57,842 nt of DNA from Corynebacterium sp. (GCF_022712195.1 NZ_JALAGY010000064.1:1-57842), one strand, 5' to 3'. Shown: positions 8,702 through 17,459, counted from the stretch's first letter. The notes: generated from the sequence alone by a model not told the origin. A program made the numbers and translations.

Positions 8702-10390
8702 ATGACCCAGACAGCCACCCAGACAGAACTTCAGTCAGCATCCCAGTCAGCTCCCCGTCCGGCACCGCCGTCGAGCCCGGTGGGGACCGAGGACTTCTCG
8801 CTGCGTTTCGCCCCGCGCCACTACCGGAGGTGGACGCCCGCCGCGGTCGCCGCCAGCGCCCTGGGCGGCATCGCCTACCTGGCGGACTTCTCCATCGGCG
8901 CGGCGATCGGCGTGGAGCACGGCACCGCCAACGCCGTCGGCGGTATCCTCATCGCCGCGGTGCTCATCTTCGTCTCGAGCTTCCCCCTGGCCTACTACGC
9001 CGCGCGGTACAACGTGGACCTGGACCTGATCACCCGGGGATCCGGGTTCGGGTACAAGGGGTCGGTGATCACCAACCTGATCTTCGTCTCCTTCACCTTC
9101 ATCCTCTTCGCCACGGAGGGCGCGATCATGGCGCAGGGGCTCAAGGTCGGGCTCGGGATCCCGCTGTGGGCCGGGTACGCGGTCAGTTCGTTGACGATCA
9201 TCCCGCTGGTCATCTTCGGGATGAAGCTGCTGTCCCGGCTGCACTCCTGGACCAACCCGCTGTGGCTGGTGCTGATGTTCGTGCCGTTGGCCGTGCTGGT
9301 GGTGCAGGAGCCGTCGTCGGTGGGCACGTTCCTGGAGTACACCGGTGAGAACGACGCCCCCGTGTCCTTCGCCGCGATGATGCTCGCCGCGGCAGTCTGC
9401 CTGTCGCTGACCGCCCAGATCGCCGAGAACATCGACTACCTGCGGTTCATGCCGCCGAAGACGGACGCGAACCGTCGGTCGTGGTGGGCCGCGGTGGTCT
9501 GCGGCGGGCCGGGCTGGGTGGTGCTCGGGGCGGTCAAGCAGATCCTCGGTGTGTTCCTCGCGGTGTACATGATCTCGGTGGTGGGGCAGAGCGCGGACAT
9601 CGCCGTGGAGCCGGTGAACCAGTTCATGACCGAGTACCGGCAGATGATGCCGGGCTGGCTGGCGGTGACCCTGGCTGTGGTGCTTGTGGTGGTCTCCCAG
9701 ATCAAGATCAACACCACCAACGCCTACTGCGGTTCCCTGGCCTGGACGAACATCTACTCGCGCACCACCAACCGCTACCCGGGACGCGTGTGGTTCGTGG
9801 TGCTCAACGTGTCGATCTCCCTGGCGCTGATGGAGTTCGACATGTTCAGCGTGCTCAGTTTCGTGCTGAGCTTCTACTCGAACCTGGCGATCGCCTGGAT
9901 CTTCACCGTCGCCGCGGACATCGTGGTGAACAAGTACCTCCTGGGGATCTCGCCGAAGCGTCCGGAGTTCCGCCGGGGCATGCTCTTCGACTACAACCCG
10001 GTCGGGATCGTGTCGGTCCTGTTGTCCGGCGGGGTGTCCGTGGCCATGTTCTTCGGCGCGTTCGGCGACGCCGTGGCCCCGTTCTCCCCGCTGTTCGCCG
10101 CCGGGATCGCGGTGGCCGTCACCCCGCTGGCCGCGGTGCTGACGAAGGGGCGCTGGTACCTGCGCCGGACGTCCGACGGCATCGACCTGCCCATGGACGA
10201 CGCCGACGGCAACCCCTCGGACGTGCGCCTGACCTGCGCGGTCACCGGCGAGTCCTGCGAGCGTCCCGACATGCTCGCCTCCGCGGTCCCGGGGCCGGAC
10301 GGCAAGACCGTGTACATCTCGTCACTGGCGCTGACCCTGGACGCCACGGGTGAGCACGTCCTACCCTTGGAGCATGACACTCCCCGCTGA
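8702..10390 (+). CDS. NCS1-family permease (cytosine/purine/allantoin type)
   Basis: Inner-membrane secondary transporter of the nucleobase:cation symporter-1 family, 562 residues with about 12 hydrophobic segments. Family landmarks: GGIAYLADFSIGAAIGV near the first helix, DLITRGSGFGYKGS, and the internal TTNAYCGSLAWTNIYSR. The cytosolic N-terminus is a Gln/Ser/Pro-rich linker. After the last helix a hydrophilic tail of about 90 residues, rich in acidic residues and containing LTCAVTGESCERPDM, is unusual. The substrate is not determinable; urease and an OHCU-like gene nearby make a purine or ureide plausible. The sirtuin gene starts inside its 3' end. Confidence 0.85.
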   Translation: MTQTATQTELQSASQSAPRPAPPSSPVGTEDFSLRFAPRHYRRWTPAAVAASALGGIAYLADFSIGAAIGVEHGTANAVGGILIAAVLIFVSSFPLAYYAARYNVDLDLITRGSGFGYKGSVITNLIFVSFTFILFATEGAIMAQGLKVGLGIPLWAGYAVSSLTIIPLVIFGMKLLSRLHSWTNPLWLVLMFVPLAVLVVQEPSSVGTFLEYTGENDAPVSFAAMMLAAAVCLSLTAQIAENIDYLRFMPPKTDANRRSWWAAVVCGGPGWVVLGAVKQILGVFLAVYMISVVGQSADIAVEPVNQFMTEYRQMMPGWLAVTLAVVLVVVSQIKINTTNAYCGSLAWTNIYSRTTNRYPGRVWFVVLNVSISLALMEFDMFSVLSFVLSFYSNLAIAWIFTVAADIVVNKYLLGISPKRPEFRRGMLFDYNPVGIVSVLLSGGVSVAMFFGAFGDAVAPFSPLFAAGIAVAVTPLAAVLTKGRWYLRRTSDGIDLPMDDADGNPSDVRLTCAVTGESCERPDMLASAVPGPDGKTVYISSLALTLDATGEHVLPLEHDTPR

Positions 10391-11123
10391 CCTGCAGGCC
10401 GCCGTCCGCGACGCCCGACGCGTCGAGGTCTTCACCGGGGCGGGGATGAGCGCGGACTCCGGCCTGGACACCTTCCGCGACGCCACCACCGGCCTGTGGA
10501 GCAGAGTGGACCCGCAGGCGATGGCGAGCGTCGACGCCTGGTCCCGGGACCCCGCGCCGATGTGGGCCTGGTACCTGTGGCGCGCCGCGAAGGCACGCGC
10601 CGCCGTCCCCCACGACGGCCACCGCGCGGTGGCCGCCTGGCAGGAGGAACCGGGCACGAGCGTGCACGTGACCACCCAGAACATCGACGACCTGCATGAG
10701 CGGGCCGGGAGCCGGGACGTCTCGCACCTCCACGGCAGCCTCTTCGACTTCCGGTGCTCGGTCTGCGACGCCCCCGCCGCCGAACCGGAGCTGCCCTCCC
10801 TCGACGACGCTCCCGTCGACCGGCTCACACCCCCGGGGTGCCGCACGTGCGGCGGTCCGGTGCGGCCGGGGGTGGTCTGGTTCGGTGAGATGCTGCCGCA
10901 GGCGGAGTTCGCCGCGGCGGAGGAGTCCATGGGGTCCTGCGACCTGGTGGTGGTCGTCGGGACGAGCGGTGTGGTGTACCCGGCGGCCGGGTTGCCGCGG
11001 ATCGCCGCCTCCCGGGGTGTTCCCGTGGTGGAGGTCAGCCCCGACGACACCGACCTGACACCCCTGGCGACCTGGTCGCTGCGCACCACCGCGGCGGTGG
11101 GGCTGCCGCAGCTGCTCAGCTGA
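10374..11123 (+). CDS. cobB: NAD-dependent protein deacylase (sirtuin, CobB type)
   Basis: Removes acyl groups from protein lysines using NAD. 249 residues from the ATG at 10374; TACCCT at 10362-10367, 6 nt upstream, fits a leaderless promoter inside the permease gene. Landmarks: GAGMSADSGLDTFRD, TQNIDDLHERAG, HLHGSLF with the catalytic His, four zinc cysteines (CSVC and CRTC) and VVVGTSGVVYP. WYLWR (about residues 64-68) supplies the Tyr-x-x-Arg pair that in E. coli CobB and SIRT5 recognises succinyl/malonyl groups, so desuccinylase activity is likely. It overlaps the permease 3' end by 17 nt and the next, convergent gene by 8 nt. Confidence 0.93.
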   Translation: MTLPADLQAAVRDARRVEVFTGAGMSADSGLDTFRDATTGLWSRVDPQAMASVDAWSRDPAPMWAWYLWRAAKARAAVPHDGHRAVAAWQEEPGTSVHVTTQNIDDLHERAGSRDVSHLHGSLFDFRCSVCDAPAAEPELPSLDDAPVDRLTPPGCRTCGGPVRPGVVWFGEMLPQAEFAAAEESMGSCDLVVVVGTSGVVYPAAGLPRIAASRGVPVVEVSPDDTDLTPLATWSLRTTAAVGLPQLLS

Positions 11124-11694
11124 AGCGCACCTCGTCGATGCTCAGGGCGTCGCCCGGGGGCATCTGCCCCTTCGCGATGTCCACGTAGTGCCCGGCGTGG
11201 GTGACCAGTCCGGCGCGTTCCTCCTGTGTCAGCTCGCGGCGCACCTTCGCCGGAAGACCCGCGGCGAGTACGCCGTCGGGGACGTCCTGCCCCTCCAGGA
11301 CGGTGGCGCCTGCGCCGACGAGCGTCCCGCAGCCCACCGTCGAACCGCTGAGCAGGGAGGACGACATGCCGATGAGGGTGCCGTCGCCGACGCTGCTGCC
11401 GTGGACGAGCGCCTGGTGCCCCACGGTGACGTCGTCGCCGAGGACGTTGGCGACCCCGGAGTCGACGTGGAGCACACTGTTGTCCTGGATGTTGGTGCGG
11501 GCACCGATCCGGATCGCCCCGACGTCGGCACGGATCACGACACCGTAGAACACCGAGGAGTCCGGGCCGATCTCGACGTCACCGATGATCACGGCCGTCG
11601 GCGCGACATAGGCGGACGAGTGGATCCGCGGCACCCGCCCGTCGTAGGGGAGGATCAGGGGGCCGCTGGTGCGGGGGTTCTGGTAGTTGTCCAT
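11116..11694 (-). CDS. Gamma-carbonic-anhydrase-like hexapeptide-repeat protein
   Basis: A left-handed beta-helix protein of 192 residues from the ATG at 11694, with TAGAGT (11702-11707) 7 nt upstream suggesting leaderless translation; a GTG 9 nt upstream is the alternative. Repeats run from SSAYVAPTAVIIGDVEIG through SLLSGSTVGCGTLVGAGATV. The three metal-binding histidines of the gamma-CA/YrdA/PaaY family appear in NSVLHVD and VGHQALVHG. Such proteins bind zinc or iron; hydratase activity is not assured. The N-terminal NPRTSGPLILPYDGRVP is typical. Confidence 0.88.
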   Translation of the reverse strand: MDNYQNPRTSGPLILPYDGRVPRIHSSAYVAPTAVIIGDVEIGPDSSVFYGVVIRADVGAIRIGARTNIQDNSVLHVDSGVANVLGDDVTVGHQALVHGSSVGDGTLIGMSSSLLSGSTVGCGTLVGAGATVLEGQDVPDGVLAAGLPAKVRRELTQEERAGLVTHAGHYVDIAKGQMPPGDALSIDEVRFS

Positions 11695-11715
11695 GTTCCC
11701 CACTCTAACGACCTG

Positions 11716-12429
11716 TCAGTCGATGAGGCCCACGCTGCGGATCCACTCCACCAGCATCCGCCGTGACGGCTCGATGAGCCGCGGGGCCAGTTCCGCGGTC
11801 TGGGTGCGCAGTCCGTCGACGTCGACCTCGTGGTGCTCCAGGTCGGTGTGGTGCCCCAGCAGCCACCGCTCGAAGGACTCCGGGACGATCTCCGGGTGGA
11901 ACTGCAGGCCCAGGGCGTGGTTCGTCCGGAACGCCTGGACCGGAGTGTCGTCGTCGTAGGCGAGGCGCTGCACGCCGGCCGCGGCGGCCGCCGTCCCGTC
12001 GGGCAGTTCGATACGGTCACCGTGCCAGTGCAGTACCGGGTGGCCCTCCAGGGCGCGCAGGGGGCCGGACGCCCCGGCGTCGGTGAGCGTCACCGGCGAC
12101 CAGCCGATCTGCATCGGACCCGCGGACGGGACGACCCGGCCGCCCAGCGCGAGGGCCAGGAGCTGCGCGCCGAGGCACACGCCCAGCACGGGCCGTCCTG
12201 CGGCGTGGCGGGACCGGATGAGCTCGATCTCGTCGGCGAGGTACGGGTAGTCGCCGTCCTCGGCACTCACCGGCCCACCCATCACGACCAGCAGGTCGGC
12301 GTCCAGGGGACCGGGCGGGAAGTCGACACCGGCGTCGACGTAGCTCGGCCGCAGGAGTTCGTCCCACGAGCCGGCGTCCTCGAAGGAGACGTGCCGCAGG
12401 ACGGTGGTGCTGAGGTCGTTGTCTGACAT
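11716..12429 (-). CDS. Class I glutamine amidotransferase
   Basis: A stand-alone glutamine amidotransferase domain of 237 residues, like the GMP-synthase-type GATase proteins of unknown acceptor. The catalytic triad is visible: Cys in GVCLGAQLLA, His and Glu in LQFHPEIV. VMGGPVSAED supplies the oxyanion strand. I chose the ATG at 12429, because TATCCT (RC of 12437-12442) lies 7 nt upstream; longer in-frame upstream sequence has no support. It is divergent from the flavodoxin-like gene. The acceptor substrate is unknown. Confidence 0.9.
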   Translation of the reverse strand: MSDNDLSTTVLRHVSFEDAGSWDELLRPSYVDAGVDFPPGPLDADLLVVMGGPVSAEDGDYPYLADEIELIRSRHAAGRPVLGVCLGAQLLALALGGRVVPSAGPMQIGWSPVTLTDAGASGPLRALEGHPVLHWHGDRIELPDGTAAAAAGVQRLAYDDDTPVQAFRTNHALGLQFHPEIVPESFERWLLGHHTDLEHHEVDVDGLRTQTAELAPRLIEPSRRMLVEWIRSVGLID

Positions 12430-12459
12430 ACCGTCCAGGATACGTGCATCATGGACGGC

Positions 12460-12936
12460 ATGGCTCACGTGCTGATCGTCCACCACAGTCCGACCGAGAA
12501 GCTGCGCAGGATCGCCACGACCGTCATCGACGCCGCCCGCGGGGCCGCGGCGGAGGTCAGCGGACAGCTCGACGAACCGCTCGAGGTCGTCGAACGCGAC
12601 GCCCTGGACCCCGACGGCGACGAACTCCACGACGCCGTGGCGGTGATCCTGGGCACCACCGCGAACTTCGGGTACATCTCCGGGGCCCTGAAGCACTACC
12701 TGGACTCGACGTACCTGCAGAACCAGGACCGGGAGAAGCTCTACTCCTACTGGATCCGCGGCGGCTACGACACCACCGGTGCCGAGAACGCCCTGGAGAA
12801 GATCGCCACCGGCTTCGGCTGGACCACGGCCGCCGAACCGGTGGCCTTCACCGGCGACGTGGAACCCCACCTGGACGAGCTGCGTGCCCTGGCGGAGAAC
12901 ACCGTGGGCGCCTACTTCCTGTCGGCCAGCGCGTAG
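12460..12936 (+). CDS. Flavodoxin-like / NADPH-dependent FMN reductase-like protein
   Basis: A 158-residue protein of flavodoxin fold: MAHVLIVHHSPTEKLR supplies the beta-1 strand and phosphate-binding loop for FMN, AVILGTTANFGYISGALKHYLD the second flavin loop. An alternative ATG lies 9 nt upstream (12451). Partner and substrate are unknown. It overlaps the following convergent membrane-protein gene by 25 nt. Confidence 0.85.
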   Translation: MAHVLIVHHSPTEKLRRIATTVIDAARGAAAEVSGQLDEPLEVVERDALDPDGDELHDAVAVILGTTANFGYISGALKHYLDSTYLQNQDREKLYSYWIRGGYDTTGAENALEKIATGFGWTTAAEPVAFTGDVEPHLDELRALAENTVGAYFLSASA

Positions 12937-13232
12937 GACGCCCCGGCGACGCCGGCGGTGACGGTGAGCACCGCGGGCCAGGACCCCATCTTCTTCGCCA
13001 ACGGGTGGGAGAGACCGAAGCCGGCGACGTAGGCGGTGGTCAGGCCGGCGGTGAGGGCGGGGCCTCCCTTGGCGAGCCAGGTGCGTCCCGCGTACACGCC
13101 GGCGGCGGCGAGCAGGACACCGCCGAGGGGGCGGACGCCGGTCTCCCGGGCGCTGACCCAGCCGCCGATGAGGCCGAGGGTGGTGACTGCTGCGGTGTTG
13201 ACGTCCGTGGCTTTCTTCAGTGTCATGTCCAT
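12912..13232 (-). CDS. Small membrane protein of unknown function
   Basis: A 106-residue protein from the ATG at 13232 (MDMTLKKATDVNTAAV), with an alternative ATG 6 nt inside. Three or four alanine/glycine-rich hydrophobic segments (for example VTTLGLIGGWVSA, LGGVLLAAAGVYAG, AVLTVTAGVAGASYAL) indicate an integral membrane protein. I do not recognise the family. Its 3' end overlaps the flavodoxin-like gene on the other strand. Confidence 0.65.
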   Translation of the reverse strand: MDMTLKKATDVNTAAVTTLGLIGGWVSARETGVRPLGGVLLAAAGVYAGRTWLAKGGPALTAGLTTAYVAGFGLSHPLAKKMGSWPAVLTVTAGVAGASYALADRK

Positions 13233-13303
13233 GCCCGCCAGGCTACCCTTGAGGGGTACGCCGCGAAGCCGGACGGGGACACGAACACGAAGGAGCGAGG
13301 AGG

Positions 13304-14263
13304 ATGACCGTGACACAGCTGCCGGACACGTTGCTGACGAGACTGTGGGGCGTCGACCTGCCGATCATCGGGGCCCCGATGGCCGGACGCGCGGGTGGTG
13401 AGCTCGCTGCCGCGGTGAGCCGCGCCGGGGGGCTCGGGATGATCGGGGTGGGGGCGTCGACGTCCCCGGAATGGATCCGCGAACAGGCGGAGATCGCCGG
13501 TGAGGGTGGGAACTTCGGCATCGGGCTGATGGTCTGGGCGCTCACCGAGGAGGTGTTCACCGCGGCGGTGGAGGCCAACCCCACGGTGCTGTCGCTGGCC
13601 TTCGGCGACCCGGCGCCGTGGGTGGCGCGGGCGCACGCCGCAGGGATCAGCGTGGTGGCCCCGGTCAACGACATGCTCCAGGTCCGGCAGGCGCTCGAGG
13701 CGGAGGTGGACGTGCTGTGCGTCCAGGGCACCGACGCCGGCGGCCACACCGGACGGATCGGGACGATGCCGCTGATGCAGCAGGTCCTCAACTACACCGC
13801 GGCCCACGCGCCCGGGGTCCCGGTGGCGGTGGCCGGCGGGGTGGGGACCGGACGTGGCCTCGCCGCCGTCCTCGCCGCGGGGGCGGACGCGGCCTGGATC
13901 GGGACGGCGCTGCTGGCGTCGCCGGAGTCGGCGGGCAGCGAGGAGCTCAAGTCCGCCGCGGTGACGGCGTCGTCCCGCAACACCGTGCTGACCGGGGTCT
14001 ACGACCGGGCGGAGCAGGTCGGCTGGGACATCGGGACCTGGCCGACGAGGACGGTGCGCAACGACTTCGTCGACCGGTACGCCGACGATGATTCGGTGAC
14101 CGACGAGGAACTCGTCGCCGCCCGGGCCCCGGGAGGGGCGTACGCCGGGGACCTCAAACTGCACGCCGGACAGGGCGTCGGGCTGGTGCGGCAGCGCGAA
14201 CCGGCGGGGGAGACCATCGCGCGCATGGCTCAGGAAGCCCACGACCTGCTGAAACGGTTCTGA
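13304..14263 (+). CDS. Nitronate monooxygenase (2-nitropropane dioxygenase family)
   Basis: FMN-dependent TIM-barrel enzyme that oxidises alkyl nitronates such as propionate 3-nitronate. 319 residues; N-terminal PIIGAPMAGRAGGELAAAVS, GGLGMIGVGA, CVQGTDAGGHTGR (FMN phosphate region) and PVAVAGGVGTGRGLAAVLAAGADAAWIGTALL (in pieces) are classic for the family. An AAGGAG and a GGAGG precede the ATG. It may detoxify nitronates or act on an endogenous nitro compound; context gives no substrate. Confidence 0.92.
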   Translation: MTVTQLPDTLLTRLWGVDLPIIGAPMAGRAGGELAAAVSRAGGLGMIGVGASTSPEWIREQAEIAGEGGNFGIGLMVWALTEEVFTAAVEANPTVLSLAFGDPAPWVARAHAAGISVVAPVNDMLQVRQALEAEVDVLCVQGTDAGGHTGRIGTMPLMQQVLNYTAAHAPGVPVAVAGGVGTGRGLAAVLAAGADAAWIGTALLASPESAGSEELKSAAVTASSRNTVLTGVYDRAEQVGWDIGTWPTRTVRNDFVDRYADDDSVTDEELVAARAPGGAYAGDLKLHAGQGVGLVRQREPAGETIARMAQEAHDLLKRF

Positions 14264-14283
14264 CCGGCGTCCGTGGGGCGGGG

Positions 14284-14853
14284 TCAGTCCGGCAGGTCGC
14301 CGACCATCGCCGCGACGGTCGCGCGGGCGGACGCCTCACTGACGCGCCCGGCCATGAGAAGTGACCCCAGTCCGTGGCCCAGCGCCATCGCGGTGTTGAC
14401 GATGCTGTCCGCGGTCTCCTCCCCGAGTTCTGGGACGGCCTCCAGGCAGGCGGCCGTGAACTCGGCGCCCGTCGCCGCGAGGTGGGCGCGGTAGGCGGAG
14501 GCCGCGGGTTCGGTGCCGGTGACCGCCATCAGTTCCATGGACACGCTGATGCGGTGGAAGGCGCAGGTCTCCTCGTCGACGGGGAGGGTGGCGGCGAAGT
14601 AGCCCTCGATGACGGCGCGCAGGGAGGCGCCGGGGGCACGCCGTTCGCGCCACCGGCGGATGCTCCGGTCCGAGAGCCGTCGCAGGGACGCGGCGAGCAG
14701 GGTGTTCTTGTCCGTCCCGTAGTACTGGACGAGGCGGAGGGAGACGCCGGCTTCCGCGGCGACGGCGCGCATGCTGACCGCCGGGATGCCCTCTCTGCCG
14801 ATGAGCCGGTCCACGGCGTCGAAGATCTCGTCCCGGCGGGTGGTTGTACGCAT
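14284..14853 (-). CDS. TetR-family transcriptional regulator
   Basis: A 189-residue repressor-type regulator. The N-terminal helix-turn-helix reads AVDRLIGREGIPAVSMRAVA then EAGVSLRLVQYYGTDKNTLL, the typical TetR pattern; the C-terminal half is the ligand domain. The start ATG at 14853 is 7 nt from TACGAT (RC of 14861-14866). It is divergent from the unrecognised gene at 14918, separated by 64 nt, so that gene or its own promoter is a likely target. Confidence 0.9.
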   Translation of the reverse strand: MRTTTRRDEIFDAVDRLIGREGIPAVSMRAVAAEAGVSLRLVQYYGTDKNTLLAASLRRLSDRSIRRWRERRAPGASLRAVIEGYFAATLPVDEETCAFHRISVSMELMAVTGTEPAASAYRAHLAATGAEFTAACLEAVPELGEETADSIVNTAMALGHGLGSLLMAGRVSEASARATVAAMVGDLPD

Positions 14854-14917
14854 GTACCAGATCGTAACCTGTGACTGGTGTGACTCACGGGCAGGGTCGC
14901 GTAGGGTGGGCAGTGCC

Positions 14918-15658
14918 ATGAATGCTGTACCGGAGCACGCGCCCTGTCTCGACGTCGATCTCACGGCCACACCCTGGCTGTACCCCGGCCCCTGGCCCAC
15001 CTCCTCAGGGACACTGACCGCGGAAGGGTACTTCCCCGGCGAGGTCGGACTGGTGGGCATCGCCGACGACCTCGACCGCACCGCCGTCGTCGCCGTCGGT
15101 TCCAATGCGTCACCGGGGGTGATGCGCACCAAACTGCGGAACCACGGGGTCTCCCCGGTGGTCCCGTTCATCCGAGCCTGTGTCCCGGACACGACGACGG
15201 CCTTCACTGCCCACGTCAGCCCGCGCGGCTACATCGCCGCCGCGCCGTACCGGCAGCCGGGGGCGCAGACCACGATGTGGGTCAGCTTCCTCGACAGGGA
15301 ACAGCTGGAGTGCGTGGACGAGACCGAGTCCCCGAACTACGACCGGATACACGTCGACGACACGCTGATGCTGGACAACAGTGACGAACTCCACGGATAC
15401 GACATCTACCGGAGCAGCTGGGGGCTGATCCCTGATGTCCCGCACCACACCGGACGCGACATCGCGCCCGTGCCGTTCGCCCGACGGCAGGCACAGAGCA
15501 GGGTCTTCCGGCATGTACGGGAAAGCCTGGTCGGTGCGGTCCCGTCCTTGCCGGACGGCTGCAGCGAGACGGTGGTGAAGACCCTGTGGGAGGACCGGGC
15601 GCTGGCGGGGAAGGTCTCGGAGCAACTCCACGACGTCGCCATGGACGACGGGTACTGA
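14918..15658 (+). CDS. Unrecognised protein, possibly gamma-glutamylcyclotransferase-like fold
   Basis: A 246-residue soluble protein I do not firmly recognise. VVAVGSNASPGVMRTKL is reminiscent of the YGSN nucleotide-free loop of gamma-glutamylcyclotransferase/AIG2-like proteins, and the later WVSFLDREQLECVDETESPNYDR resembles their 'L..LD..E..Y.R' segment (shown as two landmarks). The start at ATG 14918 is 10 nt after TAGGGT (14902-14907). Divergent from a TetR gene, it may be under its control. A hairpin terminator follows. Confidence 0.6.
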   Translation: MNAVPEHAPCLDVDLTATPWLYPGPWPTSSGTLTAEGYFPGEVGLVGIADDLDRTAVVAVGSNASPGVMRTKLRNHGVSPVVPFIRACVPDTTTAFTAHVSPRGYIAAAPYRQPGAQTTMWVSFLDREQLECVDETESPNYDRIHVDDTLMLDNSDELHGYDIYRSSWGLIPDVPHHTGRDIAPVPFARRQAQSRVFRHVRESLVGAVPSLPDGCSETVVKTLWEDRALAGKVSEQLHDVAMDDGY

Positions 15659-15678
15659 TCGCCCCGGCCCGCACCTGT

Positions 15679-15709
15679 GACCCCTGCACCTGAGGGTGGT
15701 GCGGGGGTC
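15679..15709. terminator. Bidirectional intrinsic terminator
   Basis: A 12-bp stem, GACCCCTGCACC (15679-15690) pairing with GGTGCGGGGGTC (15698-15709) with one G-U pair and a 7-nt loop, lies between two convergent genes. There is no long T-run, as is common in this genome. Confidence 0.6.
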
Positions 15710-15738
15710 CTCGGCTAACTGTGGCTCAGCAGGTGGAC

Positions 15739-16983
15739 TCAGTCGGGGTGCGGGTCTGCGGGGGCTGCCCCGTCCCCGGTGCGCTCCCGCCATGCCCGGG
15801 CCAGGGGGCCGGCCGCGTGGGTGGTGTGGCTCCGTCCGTCGGGGCCGACCCAGTCGACGGTGAAGCCGCCGTCCGGGGTGGAGCAGGTCCACGTGCCCGC
15901 CGTCTTCAGACGGTGGTGGGGACGGCAGAGCTTCTGGCCGTTGCGTACCCCGGTCACGCCGTCGCTGGTGGGGTCGGTGAAGGGGGAGTTGACGATGTGG
16001 TCGTTCTCGCAGAGGTCCGCCGGCACCGTGCACTGCGGGAACCGGCAGGTCGCGTCCCGGCCCTCCAGGTAGTTCCGGTGCTGCAGCAGGAACGGGTATC
16101 CGTCGGACTCCGGGTAACCGGCGGGGCTGACGGGGATCTCCTTGACCGTGTCCGCCGCATCCTCGAACCGGTCCGCCGTGCGGGCGTCGATCCAGCCGAC
16201 CCCGGCGACGTAGCCGGCGCCGGCGCCGCGGACACCGTCCAGCGTGGCGCGGTAGAGGTTCACCCGGATCCTCATGGTCTCCGGGGTGTTGCCGAGCAGC
16301 TCCATCAGGATCTGCGCCTTCAACTGCGACGGGGTGGGCAGGGAGGTGCGCTCGTCCTCGGAGGAGAGTTGCTGCTGGCGGCGCAGGCCGGCGAGCATCT
16401 CACGCATCCGCTTCTCCAGGCCCGCGTCGATCGCGGCGCTGGTGGTCTCGCAGCCCGCGGTGAGGATGAAGGTGTTCCCGCGGCGGCGCAGCGTCGCGGA
16501 GTCTTCCTCGGCGACGGCGGTCTCCGCGGCCAGACCGGGGGCGATGTCGAGGATCGCCTCGTCCACCCGGTCGCGCAGCTCAGTCAGCGACACCGGGGCC
16601 GTCGCGTCCCGCAACCACGGGGTGACGTGGGTGTTCACCGCGGAGTCCAGGTGGCCGAGTATCTCGTCCTGCCGGGAGGCCGGGACGGTGACCATCTGAC
16701 GGTTGAGCCGGCCCCACACCAGGTCGAGGTGCTCGGCGGTGACCACACCACTGCCGACGACCGCGGCGAAGAGCTCGAGGTTCCGGGCGGCGAGTTCGCC
16801 GGAGTGCGCGAAACGGAGGGCGTCGGCACGGGAACGTCCCCGCAGGGCCGTCGCCGCGGCCAGGCGTGCGTCCCGGGGGGTGGTCATCAGATGGGCCACG
16901 AGCACCATCTCGCCCATGTTCAGGTGGAGCTGGATCGCGTCGACGTTCGGCGCCGACGTGGGCGCTGTCGCTGTCGTCGTCAC
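15739..16983 (-). CDS. DUF222 and HNH endonuclease domain protein
   Basis: A 414-residue member of the actinobacterial 13E12-repeat family: an N-terminal DUF222 region (about residues 20-260) and a C-terminal HNH nuclease motif. The latter shows CRFPQCTVPADLCENDHIV, then NGQKLCRPHHRLKTAGTW, with the zinc cysteines and the His-Asn-His core. The start is a GTG with GGGGGAT upstream and a strong promoter at 17013-17041. These genes are often multicopy and associated with mobile DNA, but no inverted repeats flank this one. Its biological role is unknown. Confidence 0.88.
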   Translation of the reverse strand: MTTTATAPTSAPNVDAIQLHLNMGEMVLVAHLMTTPRDARLAAATALRGRSRADALRFAHSGELAARNLELFAAVVGSGVVTAEHLDLVWGRLNRQMVTVPASRQDEILGHLDSAVNTHVTPWLRDATAPVSLTELRDRVDEAILDIAPGLAAETAVAEEDSATLRRRGNTFILTAGCETTSAAIDAGLEKRMREMLAGLRRQQQLSSEDERTSLPTPSQLKAQILMELLGNTPETMRIRVNLYRATLDGVRGAGAGYVAGVGWIDARTADRFEDAADTVKEIPVSPAGYPESDGYPFLLQHRNYLEGRDATCRFPQCTVPADLCENDHIVNSPFTDPTSDGVTGVRNGQKLCRPHHRLKTAGTWTCSTPDGGFTVDWVGPDGRSHTTHAAGPLARAWRERTGDGAAPADPHPD

Positions 16984-17012
16984 TGAAATCCCCCTTTTCG
17001 TTTGCAGTCTGA

Positions 17013-17041
17013 AGTGTATACTGGGCAGCGGACACAGTCAA
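17013..17041 (-). promoter_or_regulatory. Sigma-A-type promoter of the DUF222/HNH gene
   Basis: On the minus strand TTGACT (17036-17041) and TACACT (17013-17018) are separated by exactly 17 bp, the best -35/-10 pair I found in the window. It reads toward the HNH gene, giving a leader of about 20 nt. Confidence 0.7.
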
Positions 17042-17069
17042 CAGTATGTTCGAATGGAAGGCGAGGGTC

Positions 17070-17456
17070 ATGGGGAAGCTGGAGGTCGCCCGAGTGTACG
17101 ACGTGAGGGGCGGGGGAGAGGGCGGTGCCGCCACCTTCCTCGTCGACAGGCTGTGGCCCCGCGGGGTCTCGAAGGACAGTCTCCCGCTGACCGGGTGGCC
17201 CCGAGAGCTCACGCCGTCTGACCAGCTCAGAAAGGACTTCCACGGCGGTTCGCTGACCTGGCGGCAGTTCGGCGACGCCTACCGGTCGGAACTCGACCGG
17301 CGGCACGCCGACGGTGAGCTGGACGGAGTGCTCACCGCACTCGCCGGGGAGCTCGGGCGCCGTGACGTCAAGCTCCTCTTCGCGGGGAAAGACACCGAAC
17401 ACACGCACGCACTGGTGCTGCGGGACTGGCTCGCCGGCGTCCTGGGGGAGGGGTGA
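17070..17456 (+). CDS. DUF488 family protein
   Basis: A 128-residue protein with the DUF488 signature: an N-terminal VARVYDV strand, then FLVDRLWPRGVSKDSLPL and the C-terminal KLLFAGKDTEHTHALVLRDWL (in pieces). The ATG at 17070 follows GGAAGGCGAGGG; an in-frame upstream ATG at 17046 is less well placed. The biochemical function of the family is unknown. It is divergent from the HNH gene and convergent with hrpB. Confidence 0.85.
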   Translation: MGKLEVARVYDVRGGGEGGAATFLVDRLWPRGVSKDSLPLTGWPRELTPSDQLRKDFHGGSLTWRQFGDAYRSELDRRHADGELDGVLTALAGELGRRDVKLLFAGKDTEHTHALVLRDWLAGVLGEG

Positions 17457-17459
17457 GAT

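Noticed and set aside
15739..16983. DUF222/HNH gene as an intact mobile element
   Set aside because: No flanking inverted or direct repeats and no intron- or intein-like junctions were seen; such genes are common residents of actinobacterial genomes.
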